51,296 nucleotides of DNA from Actinomycetota bacterium (lineage in GTDB: Bacteria; Actinomycetota; Actinomycetes; Actinomycetales; Microbacteriaceae), in assembly GCA_020161315.1 (NCBI GenBank), contig JAIUOH010000025.1, positions 1-51,296 on the forward strand, written 5' to 3'. A model generated the notes under the pieces. That model was not told the DNA's origin and did no database searches. It worked only from the letters and a program-made list of their open reading frames with translations. Position 1 is the stretch's first letter, and each line of letters opens with the position of its first letter. A program made the translations under genes and the position numbers. Below, piece by piece: positions 44,444-51,296 of this stretch.

Positions 44444-45223
44444 ATGGCCGCAAAGAACTTTGATCCCGTCGCCCACAATCGCATCGCGTGGGATCGCCTG
44501 GTAGATGACGGTAACGAGTGGTCTCGGCCTGTCGACGCAGAGACGGTGGCTCGCGCTCGCGCGGGTGACTGGAGCGTCGTGCTGATCGGCTACGAGGCGG
44601 TGCCGCGCGAGTGGTTTCCCGCTGAGCTGAGTGGTACGCGCCTGTTGTGCCTTGCCTCGGGCGGCGGCCAGCAGGGCCCGATCTTGGCTGCTGCCGGCGC
44701 TGAGGTTACCGTGTTCGACAACTCACCGAAGCAGCTCCTCCGCGATGAAGAGGTGGCGGCACGCGACGGCCTGCATATTCGCACTGCGCTTGGGGATATG
44801 CGCGATCTCAGCGCATTCGAAGACGACAGCTTCGATGTAGTGTTCAACCCGGTCTCAAACGTGTTCTGCCCAGACCTTGCACCGGTGTGGCGAGAATGTT
44901 TTCGCGTGCTGCGCCCGGGAGGGCTGTTGCTCACCGGCTTTATGAACCCAGACATCTTCATCTTCGATGAGGCAGCCCTCGATCGGGGCGAGTTGATCGC
45001 TCGCCATCCACTGCCCTTTCGCACCACCGACCTACCCGAGGCAGAGCGGCTCGCGGCCCAGGCCGCCGGGCCGCTCGAATACAGTCACTCGCTCACCGAG
45101 CAGATCGGAGGGCAGCTCGCAGCGGGCTTCACGCTCACCCACCTTGTTGAGGGCCCGCACCACGACGACATCACGGCAAAATACTTTCCCGCCTACATTG
45201 CTACGAGGGCGCTCAAACCATGA
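44444..45223 (+). CDS. SAM-dependent class I methyltransferase
   Basis: About 260 residues. Motif I LLCLASGGGQQGPILAAAGAEVTVFDNS, then GDMRDLSAFEDDSFDVVFNPVSNVFCPDL and RVLRPGGLLLTGF, all Methyltransf_11-type. The N-terminus NRIAWDRLVDDGNEWSRPV is common in actinobacterial methyltransferases annotated only by fold. Start uncertain between ATG 44429 and 44444; neither has a clear ribosome-binding site. Overlaps the DUF1801 gene by four bases. Substrate unknown. Confidence 0.85.
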   Translation: MAAKNFDPVAHNRIAWDRLVDDGNEWSRPVDAETVARARAGDWSVVLIGYEAVPREWFPAELSGTRLLCLASGGGQQGPILAAAGAEVTVFDNSPKQLLRDEEVAARDGLHIRTALGDMRDLSAFEDDSFDVVFNPVSNVFCPDLAPVWRECFRVLRPGGLLLTGFMNPDIFIFDEAALDRGELIARHPLPFRTTDLPEAERLAAQAAGPLEYSHSLTEQIGGQLAAGFTLTHLVEGPHHDDITAKYFPAYIATRALKP

Positions 45224-45651
45224 AACGAACAGACACCTCGGTCGACGAGTTTCTCCGTTCGTTCGAAGAACCAAGAGCTAGCGATCTTGCCGAGCTCGAC
45301 GCGCTGATTCACGCAGAGCTGTTTGGTTGCGAGCGCGTGCTCTGGGAGGGTGTGTTCTGGGGTGGCACAGAACAGCGCATCATCGGCTATGGCACCCTCC
45401 TGCAACCGCGCCCAAGGGGCAAGCAGGTCGAGTGGATGCTCATCGGCTTGGCCGCGCAGAAGCAGCATCTGAGCGTGTATGTGAACGCGGTCGAAAGCGG
45501 CGAATACTTGGTTCGCAATCGAGCGGCCACTCTCGGCAACGTGAAGGTCGGAGCCAGCGCGCTCACCTTTAAGAAGCTCGAAGGCCTCGACCTCGACGCG
45601 TTTCGATCACTGCTTCGCCGCGCCCTCGAGCTAAGCCACAAACCCGCCTAA
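45220..45651 (+). CDS. DUF1801 domain protein
   Basis: 143 residues with the DUF1801/YdhG-like pattern: N-terminal helix SVDEFLRSFEEPRASDLAELDALIH, beta-strand core VLWEGVFWGG...GYGTL and SVYVNAVESGEYLVRN, C-terminal helix FRSLLRRALEL. No proven function for the family. Start ATG overlaps the methyltransferase stop (ATGA), implying co-translation. Confidence 0.8.
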   Translation: MKRTDTSVDEFLRSFEEPRASDLAELDALIHAELFGCERVLWEGVFWGGTEQRIIGYGTLLQPRPRGKQVEWMLIGLAAQKQHLSVYVNAVESGEYLVRNRAATLGNVKVGASALTFKKLEGLDLDAFRSLLRRALELSHKPA

Positions 45652-45667
45652 TTAGCTTGGCGTGGGA

Positions 45668-46225
45668 TCAGGCCAGGCGATCCTCTTCGAAAACCTTGCG
45701 GGCAGCACCGCTGCGACGCGCTGCCAGCGCCGCGAACCACAGCGCAAACCCGACAACCGGAATGATGATGTCGGTGTAGAGCACGGTGCCAGCGTTGTGA
45801 GACGAGTAGTTGCCGTTCTGCACGATGTCGACGATGTGCGTTGCCGCCGCACCCCACAGGAAGCAGGCCGGCACGACCAACGCCAGAAACTTCGCACTCA
45901 TCGGCAGTCGCTTCGATGCAGCGATCACACCAACGATGCCCATGCCGAGGCTTGCATAACCAACCTCGGCCTGAAACCCGTTGTTCTCCCAGCCGATGAG
46001 TGAGGCTGAAAGGTCACCAAATACCGTGTGCATAATACCGTTGTAGATGTAAGTGATGCCGATGCCAACGAGCAAGAACCAGTTGAGCAACGTCACCCAA
46101 AGGTCGTACCCTTTTCGTTTTCGCACAGCGATGATCACGACGGCGATGACCAGGCCAACCACAGTGAAGGTCGCGGTGAAATTCATCAGCACGAACGCAA
46201 TAATTTGGCTCAGTGGATCGTTCAT
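45668..46225 (-). CDS. Four- to five-helix membrane protein (DUF6790-like)
   Basis: 185 residues; hydrophobic segments near 8-32, 43-65, 88-105, 111-130 and 150-170. GITYIYNGIMHTVFGD and the conserved LIGWENNGFQAEVGYASLGMG are features of the DUF6790 group, an uncharacterised membrane family. GAGGGAG site seven bases before the ATG. Convergent with the DUF1801 gene with only 16 bp between stops, and divergent from the large surface protein gene. Confidence 0.78.
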   Translation of the reverse strand: MNDPLSQIIAFVLMNFTATFTVVGLVIAVVIIAVRKRKGYDLWVTLLNWFLLVGIGITYIYNGIMHTVFGDLSASLIGWENNGFQAEVGYASLGMGIVGVIAASKRLPMSAKFLALVVPACFLWGAAATHIVDIVQNGNYSSHNAGTVLYTDIIIPVVGFALWFAALAARRSGAARKVFEEDRLA

Positions 46226-46350
46226 TGGTGGCTCCCTCTACCCTTGGTATTTACTTTGCCAGCAAACCCCCGCAACAGGCAATGCGCGCAGAAATCACGC
46301 AGTCTGCGCGTTGGCCCCACTGCGCCCGTCAAAATCCAGGCCCCGGGTTT

Positions 46351-46356
46351 TACAAT
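46351..46356 (+). promoter_or_regulatory. -10 element of the large surface protein gene
   Basis: TACAAT lies six bases before the ATG at 46363. With normal spacing, transcription would start at the ATG itself, giving a leaderless mRNA; no ribosome-binding site is present. No clear -35 was found. Confidence 0.55.
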
Positions 46357-46362
46357 CCGAAG

Positions 46363-49300
46363 ATGATCCCCACTACGCCAGTGCATCAGCCTCGATCGAT
46401 CAGTCGTGCACTGCGCGGCACCGGCATGGCGCTTGCCGCAGCGCTCGCTCTCGGCGGCCTGACGCTCTCCCCCGGCAACGCCTCGCTCGCAAGCGCCGCA
46501 GAGCCAGAAAACAGCTCACTCGTGGGACAGGAGTTCGTGTTCACGAGCCCGAGCGGCAGCAACTGGACCGTGCCAGCGGGCGTCTCGGTCGTGGTCGTCG
46601 GCCTGCGCGGTGGCACGGGCGGCGGTACGTGGGGTGCGAACGGTGGCCGCGGTGCCGACTTTGCCGTGCGTGTGCCGGTCAAAACCGGCGACGTACTCAC
46701 TGTCTACGCGGGCCAGCACGCCACCGGCAAGAACGACAAGCGCGACGGTGGCAAAGGTTTCATCAACGGTGGCACCGGTGGCAAGGGTAGCTTGAGCGGC
46801 AGCCATGGCGGCGGGGGCGGCGGCGCTGGTGCCGTCAAGCTGAACGGCGAGCTGATCGCCGTGGCGGCGGGCGGCGGCGGGGGCGGCGGCTACAGCGGCA
46901 AGCCGAATATCGGCATCAAGGATCTGACCACGGCGTTTGAGGCGGCGGGCGGCTACAAGGGATTGAATAAGCCCGAGGGCTCGTTCACCCATATTTCTGG
47001 AGGCGAGGGCGCGGCCCTGTACCGCGGCGGCGTGAGTGGTGCGACCGCTGGCCAGGGGTCAACTCCCGGCGCAATTGGTGAGAACGGCAAGGATCAGCCG
47101 AGCTTTGCGGGCTACCGCAAGAGCGGCACGGGCGGTGGCAACGCCGGTTACTTCACCGGCGGCGGAGGCGGAGGCGGCGGAGGAGGCGGTTGGCCCGCAA
47201 GCGGCACTGGCGGTGGCGGCGGCCGCAAGTTTCAGCACTACGCAGGCGGGTCCGGTGGTGGAGCCGGCATGAACTGGGTGAAGAGCGGTGTACCCGGGCT
47301 GCAGATTGATAGTGATGCGCAGCGCCCCGAAGACATGCACGACTACTTTGGCCCGCTTGCTGCCCCTGGCACCGCGAAGATTTTTGTTCCCGTGACCACG
47401 ACAATCAAGGCGAGCGCCCCGATCAAGGTGCAGCTGGGGCAAGACCTGCCGCTTCGAGTGCGCACCGTAGACACCCGAGTACAGAACGCACCGCTGCGTG
47501 GATCAATTCTGATCACCGAGGGTGATTGGCAGATGGGAAAGGACACCTACCGGCTGTTCAAAACGACGAGCGGCGACCAAACAATCTCGGTTCCGACTGG
47601 GACGGCCCCAAAGACCCAGCTCAACGTGGGCACGCACACACTGACGGTGTCATATTGGCAGTCGCAGTACGACACGAGCCGCGATTACCAGCCGACCGCG
47701 CAGACAACCGTGACGTTCGAGGTAGTTGCGCCAGAGCCCGACCCAGACCCAGTCACACCGGGCGACGCTTCGGCTGGCGGCGAGGGAACCAGCAGCGGCG
47801 ACGGCACCAGCAGCGGCGAGCAAACTGCCGATTCGCAGGCAAGCTCCGACAGCGGAGGTGATGGGTCGGGCCAGGAAAGTGACGCGCAGGGTACGGGTGA
47901 CGCAGAGTCGGGTTCGCAAGACGCTGACCCCGAACCAGAGCCTCCGACCCCAACTGCCGTGTCAACAACAACCGAGCTCACGCTCGACAATGCCCCCACC
48001 CACTACGGTGACCTCGCCTGGCTCACGACAAAGGTCACGCCGAGCGGGGCCTCGCTCTCGATGATCGGGGCGGCAGTGACTCTCGAGGTCGACGGGATCG
48101 ATCACCTCACCATGCCGCTCCTTCCTCCACTTGAAGAGGGCATCTTCACTAGTTTTCTGCCGGCTACTTTGCCCGTCGGCACCCATCTCGTCCGAGCAAA
48201 ATACCTGGGCACGACTGGCGATGGAGTGGGCGACGGCGGTTCGCTACCGTCTGCGAGCGAGACGCTCCAGATCGTTATCGAGCGCGCGCCGACAGCAACC
48301 GCAATCACGAGCGCCCCCTCAACGGTCTCCGCGTTCGAGCCGTTTGACGTCGAAGCAACGGTCACGAAAACGGGCATCGGCACTGGCTTCGACGGAAGCG
48401 CGGTGCTCCTCGCGAATGGCAGCCCGCTGATGTACGTCGACCTCGACGCTGATACCGCCAGGTTCGAGGGAGTCGTCGCACCACCCGGCACCACTGAGCT
48501 CACCGTCGCCTACCTTGGCGACACGGCCGGCAATTTTGCACTGTCGACGTCGCCCGTGAGCGCAATTACCGTGACTGATGTTGCAACGCAGACGACGCTC
48601 GAGCAGTCAACACACGTCGCCAGGGCCGACCAAGCGGTGACGTTCACCGCGACTGTGACAAACGTCAGCCCGTCGCACACTGAAGACCCCCGCGGCGAGC
48701 TTGAGGTGCTGTTCGACGGCGAAGTGGTGCTCACGATTCCCACGGGTCTCGACGATGACCCAGAATCGGGCGACGGCGAGGCACGCTTCGAAATCGAGGG
48801 CAGCGGGTTCACGCTCGGCACACACGACGTGCAGGCGCGCTTCGTCCCAGCGCAAGGCTTCGCAGAGTCACAGAGCCCTGAGGGCGAGAACTCTCTGCAG
48901 GTACTTGGCATCGCGACCGTGCTCACCCCGGAGCACACGCAGCTCAGTGGTACCCCCGGCCACCCCGTCACAGTGAGGGTCAACGCAACGGTTGCCGATG
49001 ATGCGCCAGCACCGGCTTCGCGCGCAGCGTCGCCCGCCGCCGCGGGTGATCCCGTCGACGGCTACGTGCAAGCGTTCGTGGGCGACACGCCGCTCGGTGA
49101 CCCCTTTGAAGTCGAGCACGGGCAGGCCGATATTGCGCTCTCGGGTCTCGGCGTGGGCACACACGAGGTCGAGTTGCGCTTCACCGCCTTCGAAGCGTTC
49201 ACGCAGCGCAGCGCTGCGACCGTGCAGGTGCGCGTGACAGCCGATGCTTCGACCGGCACCGGGCTGTCGAACACGGGCGGGGTGAATCCCGCTCCGCTCC

Positions 49301-49377
49301 TGCTCGGGGCCGCGGCGCTGCTGGCGCTCGGAGCAGGCGCGCTGATCCTGCGCCGCAAACCCACGAAGACGAACTAG
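46363..49377 (+). CDS. Large surface protein: Gly-rich domain, Ig-like repeats, LSNTG sorting signal
   Basis: 1004 residues from ATG 46363 (an upstream in-frame extension lacks a signal peptide). Signal peptide 1-45 (cleavage near SLASA). Residues of about 55-335 match the ALK-like glycine-rich fold (FVFTSPSGSNWTVPAGVSVVVVGL, then VLTVYAGQ and many Gly runs up to ten). Next, one Ig-like module, an acidic Ser/Gly/Asp linker (about 500-580), then four Ig-like modules of Big_3 type beginning TTTELTL, TATAITS, TQTTLEQ and IATVLTP. C-terminus: L968-SNTG972, 20-residue helix, RRK. The motif departs from LPXTG and suits a housekeeping class E-like sortase. Probably an elongated stalk exposing the Gly-rich domain. 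Confidence 0.88.
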   Translation: MIPTTPVHQPRSISRALRGTGMALAAALALGGLTLSPGNASLASAAEPENSSLVGQEFVFTSPSGSNWTVPAGVSVVVVGLRGGTGGGTWGANGGRGADFAVRVPVKTGDVLTVYAGQHATGKNDKRDGGKGFINGGTGGKGSLSGSHGGGGGGAGAVKLNGELIAVAAGGGGGGGYSGKPNIGIKDLTTAFEAAGGYKGLNKPEGSFTHISGGEGAALYRGGVSGATAGQGSTPGAIGENGKDQPSFAGYRKSGTGGGNAGYFTGGGGGGGGGGGWPASGTGGGGGRKFQHYAGGSGGGAGMNWVKSGVPGLQIDSDAQRPEDMHDYFGPLAAPGTAKIFVPVTTTIKASAPIKVQLGQDLPLRVRTVDTRVQNAPLRGSILITEGDWQMGKDTYRLFKTTSGDQTISVPTGTAPKTQLNVGTHTLTVSYWQSQYDTSRDYQPTAQTTVTFEVVAPEPDPDPVTPGDASAGGEGTSSGDGTSSGEQTADSQASSDSGGDGSGQESDAQGTGDAESGSQDADPEPEPPTPTAVSTTTELTLDNAPTHYGDLAWLTTKVTPSGASLSMIGAAVTLEVDGIDHLTMPLLPPLEEGIFTSFLPATLPVGTHLVRAKYLGTTGDGVGDGGSLPSASETLQIVIERAPTATAITSAPSTVSAFEPFDVEATVTKTGIGTGFDGSAVLLANGSPLMYVDLDADTARFEGVVAPPGTTELTVAYLGDTAGNFALSTSPVSAITVTDVATQTTLEQSTHVARADQAVTFTATVTNVSPSHTEDPRGELEVLFDGEVVLTIPTGLDDDPESGDGEARFEIEGSGFTLGTHDVQARFVPAQGFAESQSPEGENSLQVLGIATVLTPEHTQLSGTPGHPVTVRVNATVADDAPAPASRAASPAAAGDPVDGYVQAFVGDTPLGDPFEVEHGQADIALSGLGVGTHEVELRFTAFEAFTQRSAATVQVRVTADASTGTGLSNTGGVNPAPLLLGAAALLALGAGALILRRKPTKTN

Positions 49378-49844
49378 CGCACGATCGCGGCGGGCGCCTC
49401 CCCCGAGGCACCCGCCGCGATGCGCTGAAAAATCGACGTCATCATCGCCAATTCCTCTTCGCTCAACAGCCCGAAGGCGCGCTCTCGCACAAACTCGAGG
49501 TGCTGTTCTTGCAGGCGAGCGACACGCTCACGACCCACATCGGTGAGGATCGCCGTGACGGCGCGCGCGTTCGTCGGGCTGCCGATTCGTTGCACCCAGC
49601 CAGCTTGCTCCATTTGCCCGATCTGGTAGGTGAGACCGCTACGCGTCACCCCGACCGCCTCAGCAAGCTCGTGCATGCGAAGGCCCTCTGGCGACTGCTC
49701 GAGCATAAAGAGAATCTCGAACTGCACGAGCGAAATGCCGCCGAGTCGCTGTATCTGATTACCCAGGTTCAGACGGACCGACACAATGGCTCGTTTCAGC
49801 GCGGCGTACGCAGCGAGTTCGGTACTTGTGATCGATTCGGGCAT
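49374..49844 (-). CDS. MarR family transcriptional regulator
   Basis: 156 residues with the winged helix EQSPEGLRMHELAEAVGVTRSGLTYQIGQMEQAGWVQRIGSPTNARAVTAILTDVGRERV. Usually a repressor released by a small aromatic or drug-like ligand. Divergent from a DUF3533-type membrane gene, its probable target. Its stop codon overlaps that of the surface protein gene on the palindrome CTAG. Confidence 0.92.
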   Translation of the reverse strand: MPESITSTELAAYAALKRAIVSVRLNLGNQIQRLGGISLVQFEILFMLEQSPEGLRMHELAEAVGVTRSGLTYQIGQMEQAGWVQRIGSPTNARAVTAILTDVGRERVARLQEQHLEFVRERAFGLLSEEELAMMTSIFQRIAAGASGEAPAAIVR

Positions 49845-49872
49845 GCGGCAAGTGTAGCCTCATTTCGATTTG

Positions 49873-49929
49873 AGTTTAAATTTGAACTCGACCACTCTTG
49901 CCTTGCTCGAGTTCAAATTCGAATTCGAA
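49873..49929. promoter_or_regulatory. MarR operator region with two palindromes
   Basis: AGTTTAAATTTGAACT (49873-49888) is palindromic at 14 of 16 positions and TTCGAATTCGAA (49918-49929) at all 12. AATTTGAACTCGA (49879-49891) is also the exact reverse complement of 49907-49919. Position between the divergent marR and efflux genes, and the AT-rich 16-18 bp form, fit MarR binding sites. Confidence 0.75.
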
Positions 49930-49970
49930 GATTCTGCGAACACAAAGCGCCGCCACCCGAAAGGCCACTC

Positions 49971-51122
49971 ATGCAGGCTGCCACTCAGCCAACCCCGCCC
50001 TCGTCGTTCCGCAAGGCAATCGCCCTCGCGCTCGCGGCCGCCGCAGTCGTCTGCGTAGTACTGCTTGCCTTCGCGTGGCCGTCCATCACCTCAACACCGC
50101 ACGGCCTGCCTGTCGGCGTGGTCGGCTCGGCAGAGCAAGTCTCACAACTCGAAGAACAGCTTGCCGATCAGTCAGACGGCGCGCTCGAGCTTACGAGCTT
50201 CGACGATCGTGACTCTGCCGTCGAGGCAATCACACATCGCGAGGTGTACGGGGCGATCGTGCTCGGCGAGCAGAAGGCAGACAGCTTCACTGCGCCCGAG
50301 ATGCTGATCGCGACGGCAGCAAACTCGGCCGTCGCGCAGATGCTTCAGAGCATGGCGAATGGCATGCAGGCACAGCTCACCGAAAACGTGAACGCCGGTG
50401 TCGAGCAGCAAGTGCAGCAGCTCATCGACACCCTGCGCGCGGTGATGTCGGGGCAAGCCCCCGCAGCTGCGCCCGGAGCGGCCCAGCTTCCCACCACCTT
50501 CGCGATGCCCGATGCCAAGATCACCGTCACCGATATCGCGCCGTTCTCAGAAGACGATCCCCGCGGGGCCGGCCTCTCGGCTGCCGCTCTGCCGCTCGTC
50601 ATGGGCGGCATGATCGGCGCGATGATCATCTCGACCGCGATTCATGGCAGCCGCCGCCGCTTGGTTGCCCTCATCGTGTACACGCTCGTGGCCGGCGCTG
50701 CGCTTTCGGCGATTCTTGAGGGCTGGTTCGGCGCGCTTGAGGGCAACTATGCGCTGAATGCGCTCGCGATCACCCTCTCGATCGGTGCGATCTCTGCGAC
50801 AATCGTGGGGCTGCGTAGCGTGTTCGGCTTTGCGGGCCTTGGCCTCGGAGCGGTGCTCATGTTCTTCTTTGCGAACCCGATCTCTGGCGCAGCACTGCCG
50901 CCCGAATTTCTGGTCGGCTCGTGGGGCACCATCGGACAGTGGTTCCCGCCAGGGGCCGGCCTCACGTTGCTGCGCACGCTCTCATACTTCCCTGACGCAA
51001 GCACAACGTTTCCCTGGCTCGTGCTGAGCGGGTGGGCGCTCCTCGGACTGCTGCTCATCTGGATCGGGTCACTCAAGAAACCAGCTGTGACCGCGAGGCC
51101 GTCTGCACCCGCAGAACCCTGA
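49971..51122 (+). CDS. DUF3533/YhgE-like membrane protein (ABC-2-type exporter fold)
   Basis: 383 residues from ATG 49971, which follows AAAGG by seven bases. One N-terminal helix (AIALALAAAAVVCVVLLAFAW), an external domain of about 160 residues (LPVGVVGSAEQVSQLEEQL, YGAIVLGEQKADSFTAPEMLIATAAN), and five to six C-terminal helices (GLSAAALPLVMGGMIGAMI...). This is the YhgE/Pip/DUF3533 topology, related to ABC-2 permeases but without a partner ATPase here. Under the divergent MarR regulator it may export a toxic compound; substrate unknown. Confidence 0.82.
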   Translation: MQAATQPTPPSSFRKAIALALAAAAVVCVVLLAFAWPSITSTPHGLPVGVVGSAEQVSQLEEQLADQSDGALELTSFDDRDSAVEAITHREVYGAIVLGEQKADSFTAPEMLIATAANSAVAQMLQSMANGMQAQLTENVNAGVEQQVQQLIDTLRAVMSGQAPAAAPGAAQLPTTFAMPDAKITVTDIAPFSEDDPRGAGLSAAALPLVMGGMIGAMIISTAIHGSRRRLVALIVYTLVAGAALSAILEGWFGALEGNYALNALAITLSIGAISATIVGLRSVFGFAGLGLGAVLMFFFANPISGAALPPEFLVGSWGTIGQWFPPGAGLTLLRTLSYFPDASTTFPWLVLSGWALLGLLLIWIGSLKKPAVTARPSAPAEP

Positions 51123-51169
51123 GCGACCGCGCAGCGAAAGGCATCAATGAAAGGAGGGCCCCGTCGATC

Positions 51170-51197
51170 GGCGGATTCGTCCGGTCGTTGCAACACC
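51170..51197. mobile_element. Terminal inverted repeat of the right IS30 element
   Basis: GGCGGATTCGTCCGGTCG... through CAACACC on the plus strand, 11 bp beyond the transposase stop. It is the counterpart of 100-127. The outer edge of the insertion is placed near 51170. Confidence 0.65.
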
Positions 51198-51207
51198 GGG
51201 GTGATTG

Positions 51208-51296
51208 TTAGGGCTGAATATAGCTGCTAAAACGCTCGGCTGGGTTTTCCCAGCCGAGCGTTTTGCGTGGTCGGCCGTTGAGCTCTTGCGCAACGT
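51208..51296 (-). CDS. Partial C-terminus of an IS30 family transposase
   Basis: The frame enters from the right edge and ends at TAA 51208-51210. The last 28 residues (VAQELNGRPRKTLGWENPAE, then RFSSYIQP) are the conserved end of the IS30 integrase domain, where LN-x-RPRK-TLGW/F-x-PAE is the hallmark around the catalytic Glu region. The rest of the gene is outside the window. Confidence 0.88.
   Translation of the reverse strand, partial: VAQELNGRPRKTLGWENPAERFSSYIQP
51229..51264. repeat. 16-bp perfect hairpin inside the transposase 3' end
   Basis: AAAACGCTCGGCTGGG (51229-51244) is the exact reverse complement of 51249-51264, with a TTTT loop. It encodes part of the conserved KTLGWENPAERF stretch. 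T-runs flank it on both strands, so it looks like a bidirectional intrinsic terminator placed within coding sequence. Confidence 0.85.

Noticed and set aside
46213-46362. 50-codon N-terminal extension of the large surface protein
   Set aside because: It overlaps the start of the divergent membrane protein gene and puts the signal peptide internally; the ATG at 46363 with its -10 element is better.
46830-47230. PE_PGRS-type mycobacterial protein
   Set aside because: There is no PE domain, and the Gly-rich part follows the ALK-like glycine-rich fold with a sortase signal.
49500-49970. 157-codon extension of the DUF3533-type gene
   Set aside because: It is antisense to the marR coding region, and the ATG at 49971 has a good ribosome-binding site followed at once by a membrane helix.
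128-51169. Composite transposon bounded by two IS30 copies
   Set aside because: The interior carries essential core genes in conserved chromosomal order; a contig break at repeats explains the ends better.

Overview
The window is chromosomal DNA from a GC-rich Gram-positive actinobacterium. Gene order (argS, DUF2993 gene, lysA, hom, thrB, rho, prfA; prfB, ftsE, ftsX, smpB), Ala-rich proteins, a long disordered Rho N-terminus and sortase-anchored surface proteins fit Microbacteriaceae. A Leucobacter-like genus is plausible but cannot be proved from sequence alone. Both ends run into IS30-like insertion sequence ends in the same orientation, so the window may be a draft contig broken at repeats.

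Left to right: (1) 128-6194, a minus-strand, mostly overlapping five-gene operon: cytoplasmic serine hydrolase, D-aminoacylase-like amidohydrolase, M20 deacylase, GNAT acyltransferase and an N-succinylamino acid racemase/OSBS-type enolase-superfamily enzyme. Together they look like a D-amino acid/D-peptide salvage pathway. (2) 6319-8226, a 3-hydroxybenzoate 4-monooxygenase-like flavoprotein. (3) 8431-11546, a two-gene unit of a TPR-AAA+ ATPase and a TPR polytopic membrane protein, of unknown function. (4) 11568-15351, the housekeeping block prfB-ftsE-ftsX-smpB, with an unusually extended FtsE. (5) 15374-17489, a divergent MocR-type regulator/YczE membrane protein pair with an 11-bp inverted repeat between them. 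(6) 17569-25287, a polyamine locus: APC permease, PotDABC-type transporter, divergent Lrp regulator and a class III aminotransferase with codon use suggesting high expression. (7) 25416-25928, a small membrane protein, followed by a perfect bidirectional terminator. (8) 26046-35459, prfA, rho, thrB, hom, lysA, a DUF2993 gene and argS. (9) 35518-37362, an LPATG-anchored repeat protein. (10) 37440-44200, a second polyamine-type ABC transporter fused in operon with a dihydroxyacetone-kinase-type kinase, divergent from a cupin and a TetR regulator. (11) tRNA-Arg(CCG), a methyltransferase/DUF1801 pair, and a four-helix membrane protein. (12) 46363-49377, a 1004-residue glycine-rich, Ig-repeat surface protein with an LSNTG sorting motif. 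(13) 49374-51122, a divergent MarR regulator and a DUF3533/YhgE-like membrane protein with palindromic operators between.

The regions of most interest are the D-amino acid operon, the TPR-AAA+/TPR-membrane pair, and the kinase-linked polyamine-type transporter. Functional statements rest on recognition of family motifs in the translations; no database search was run.
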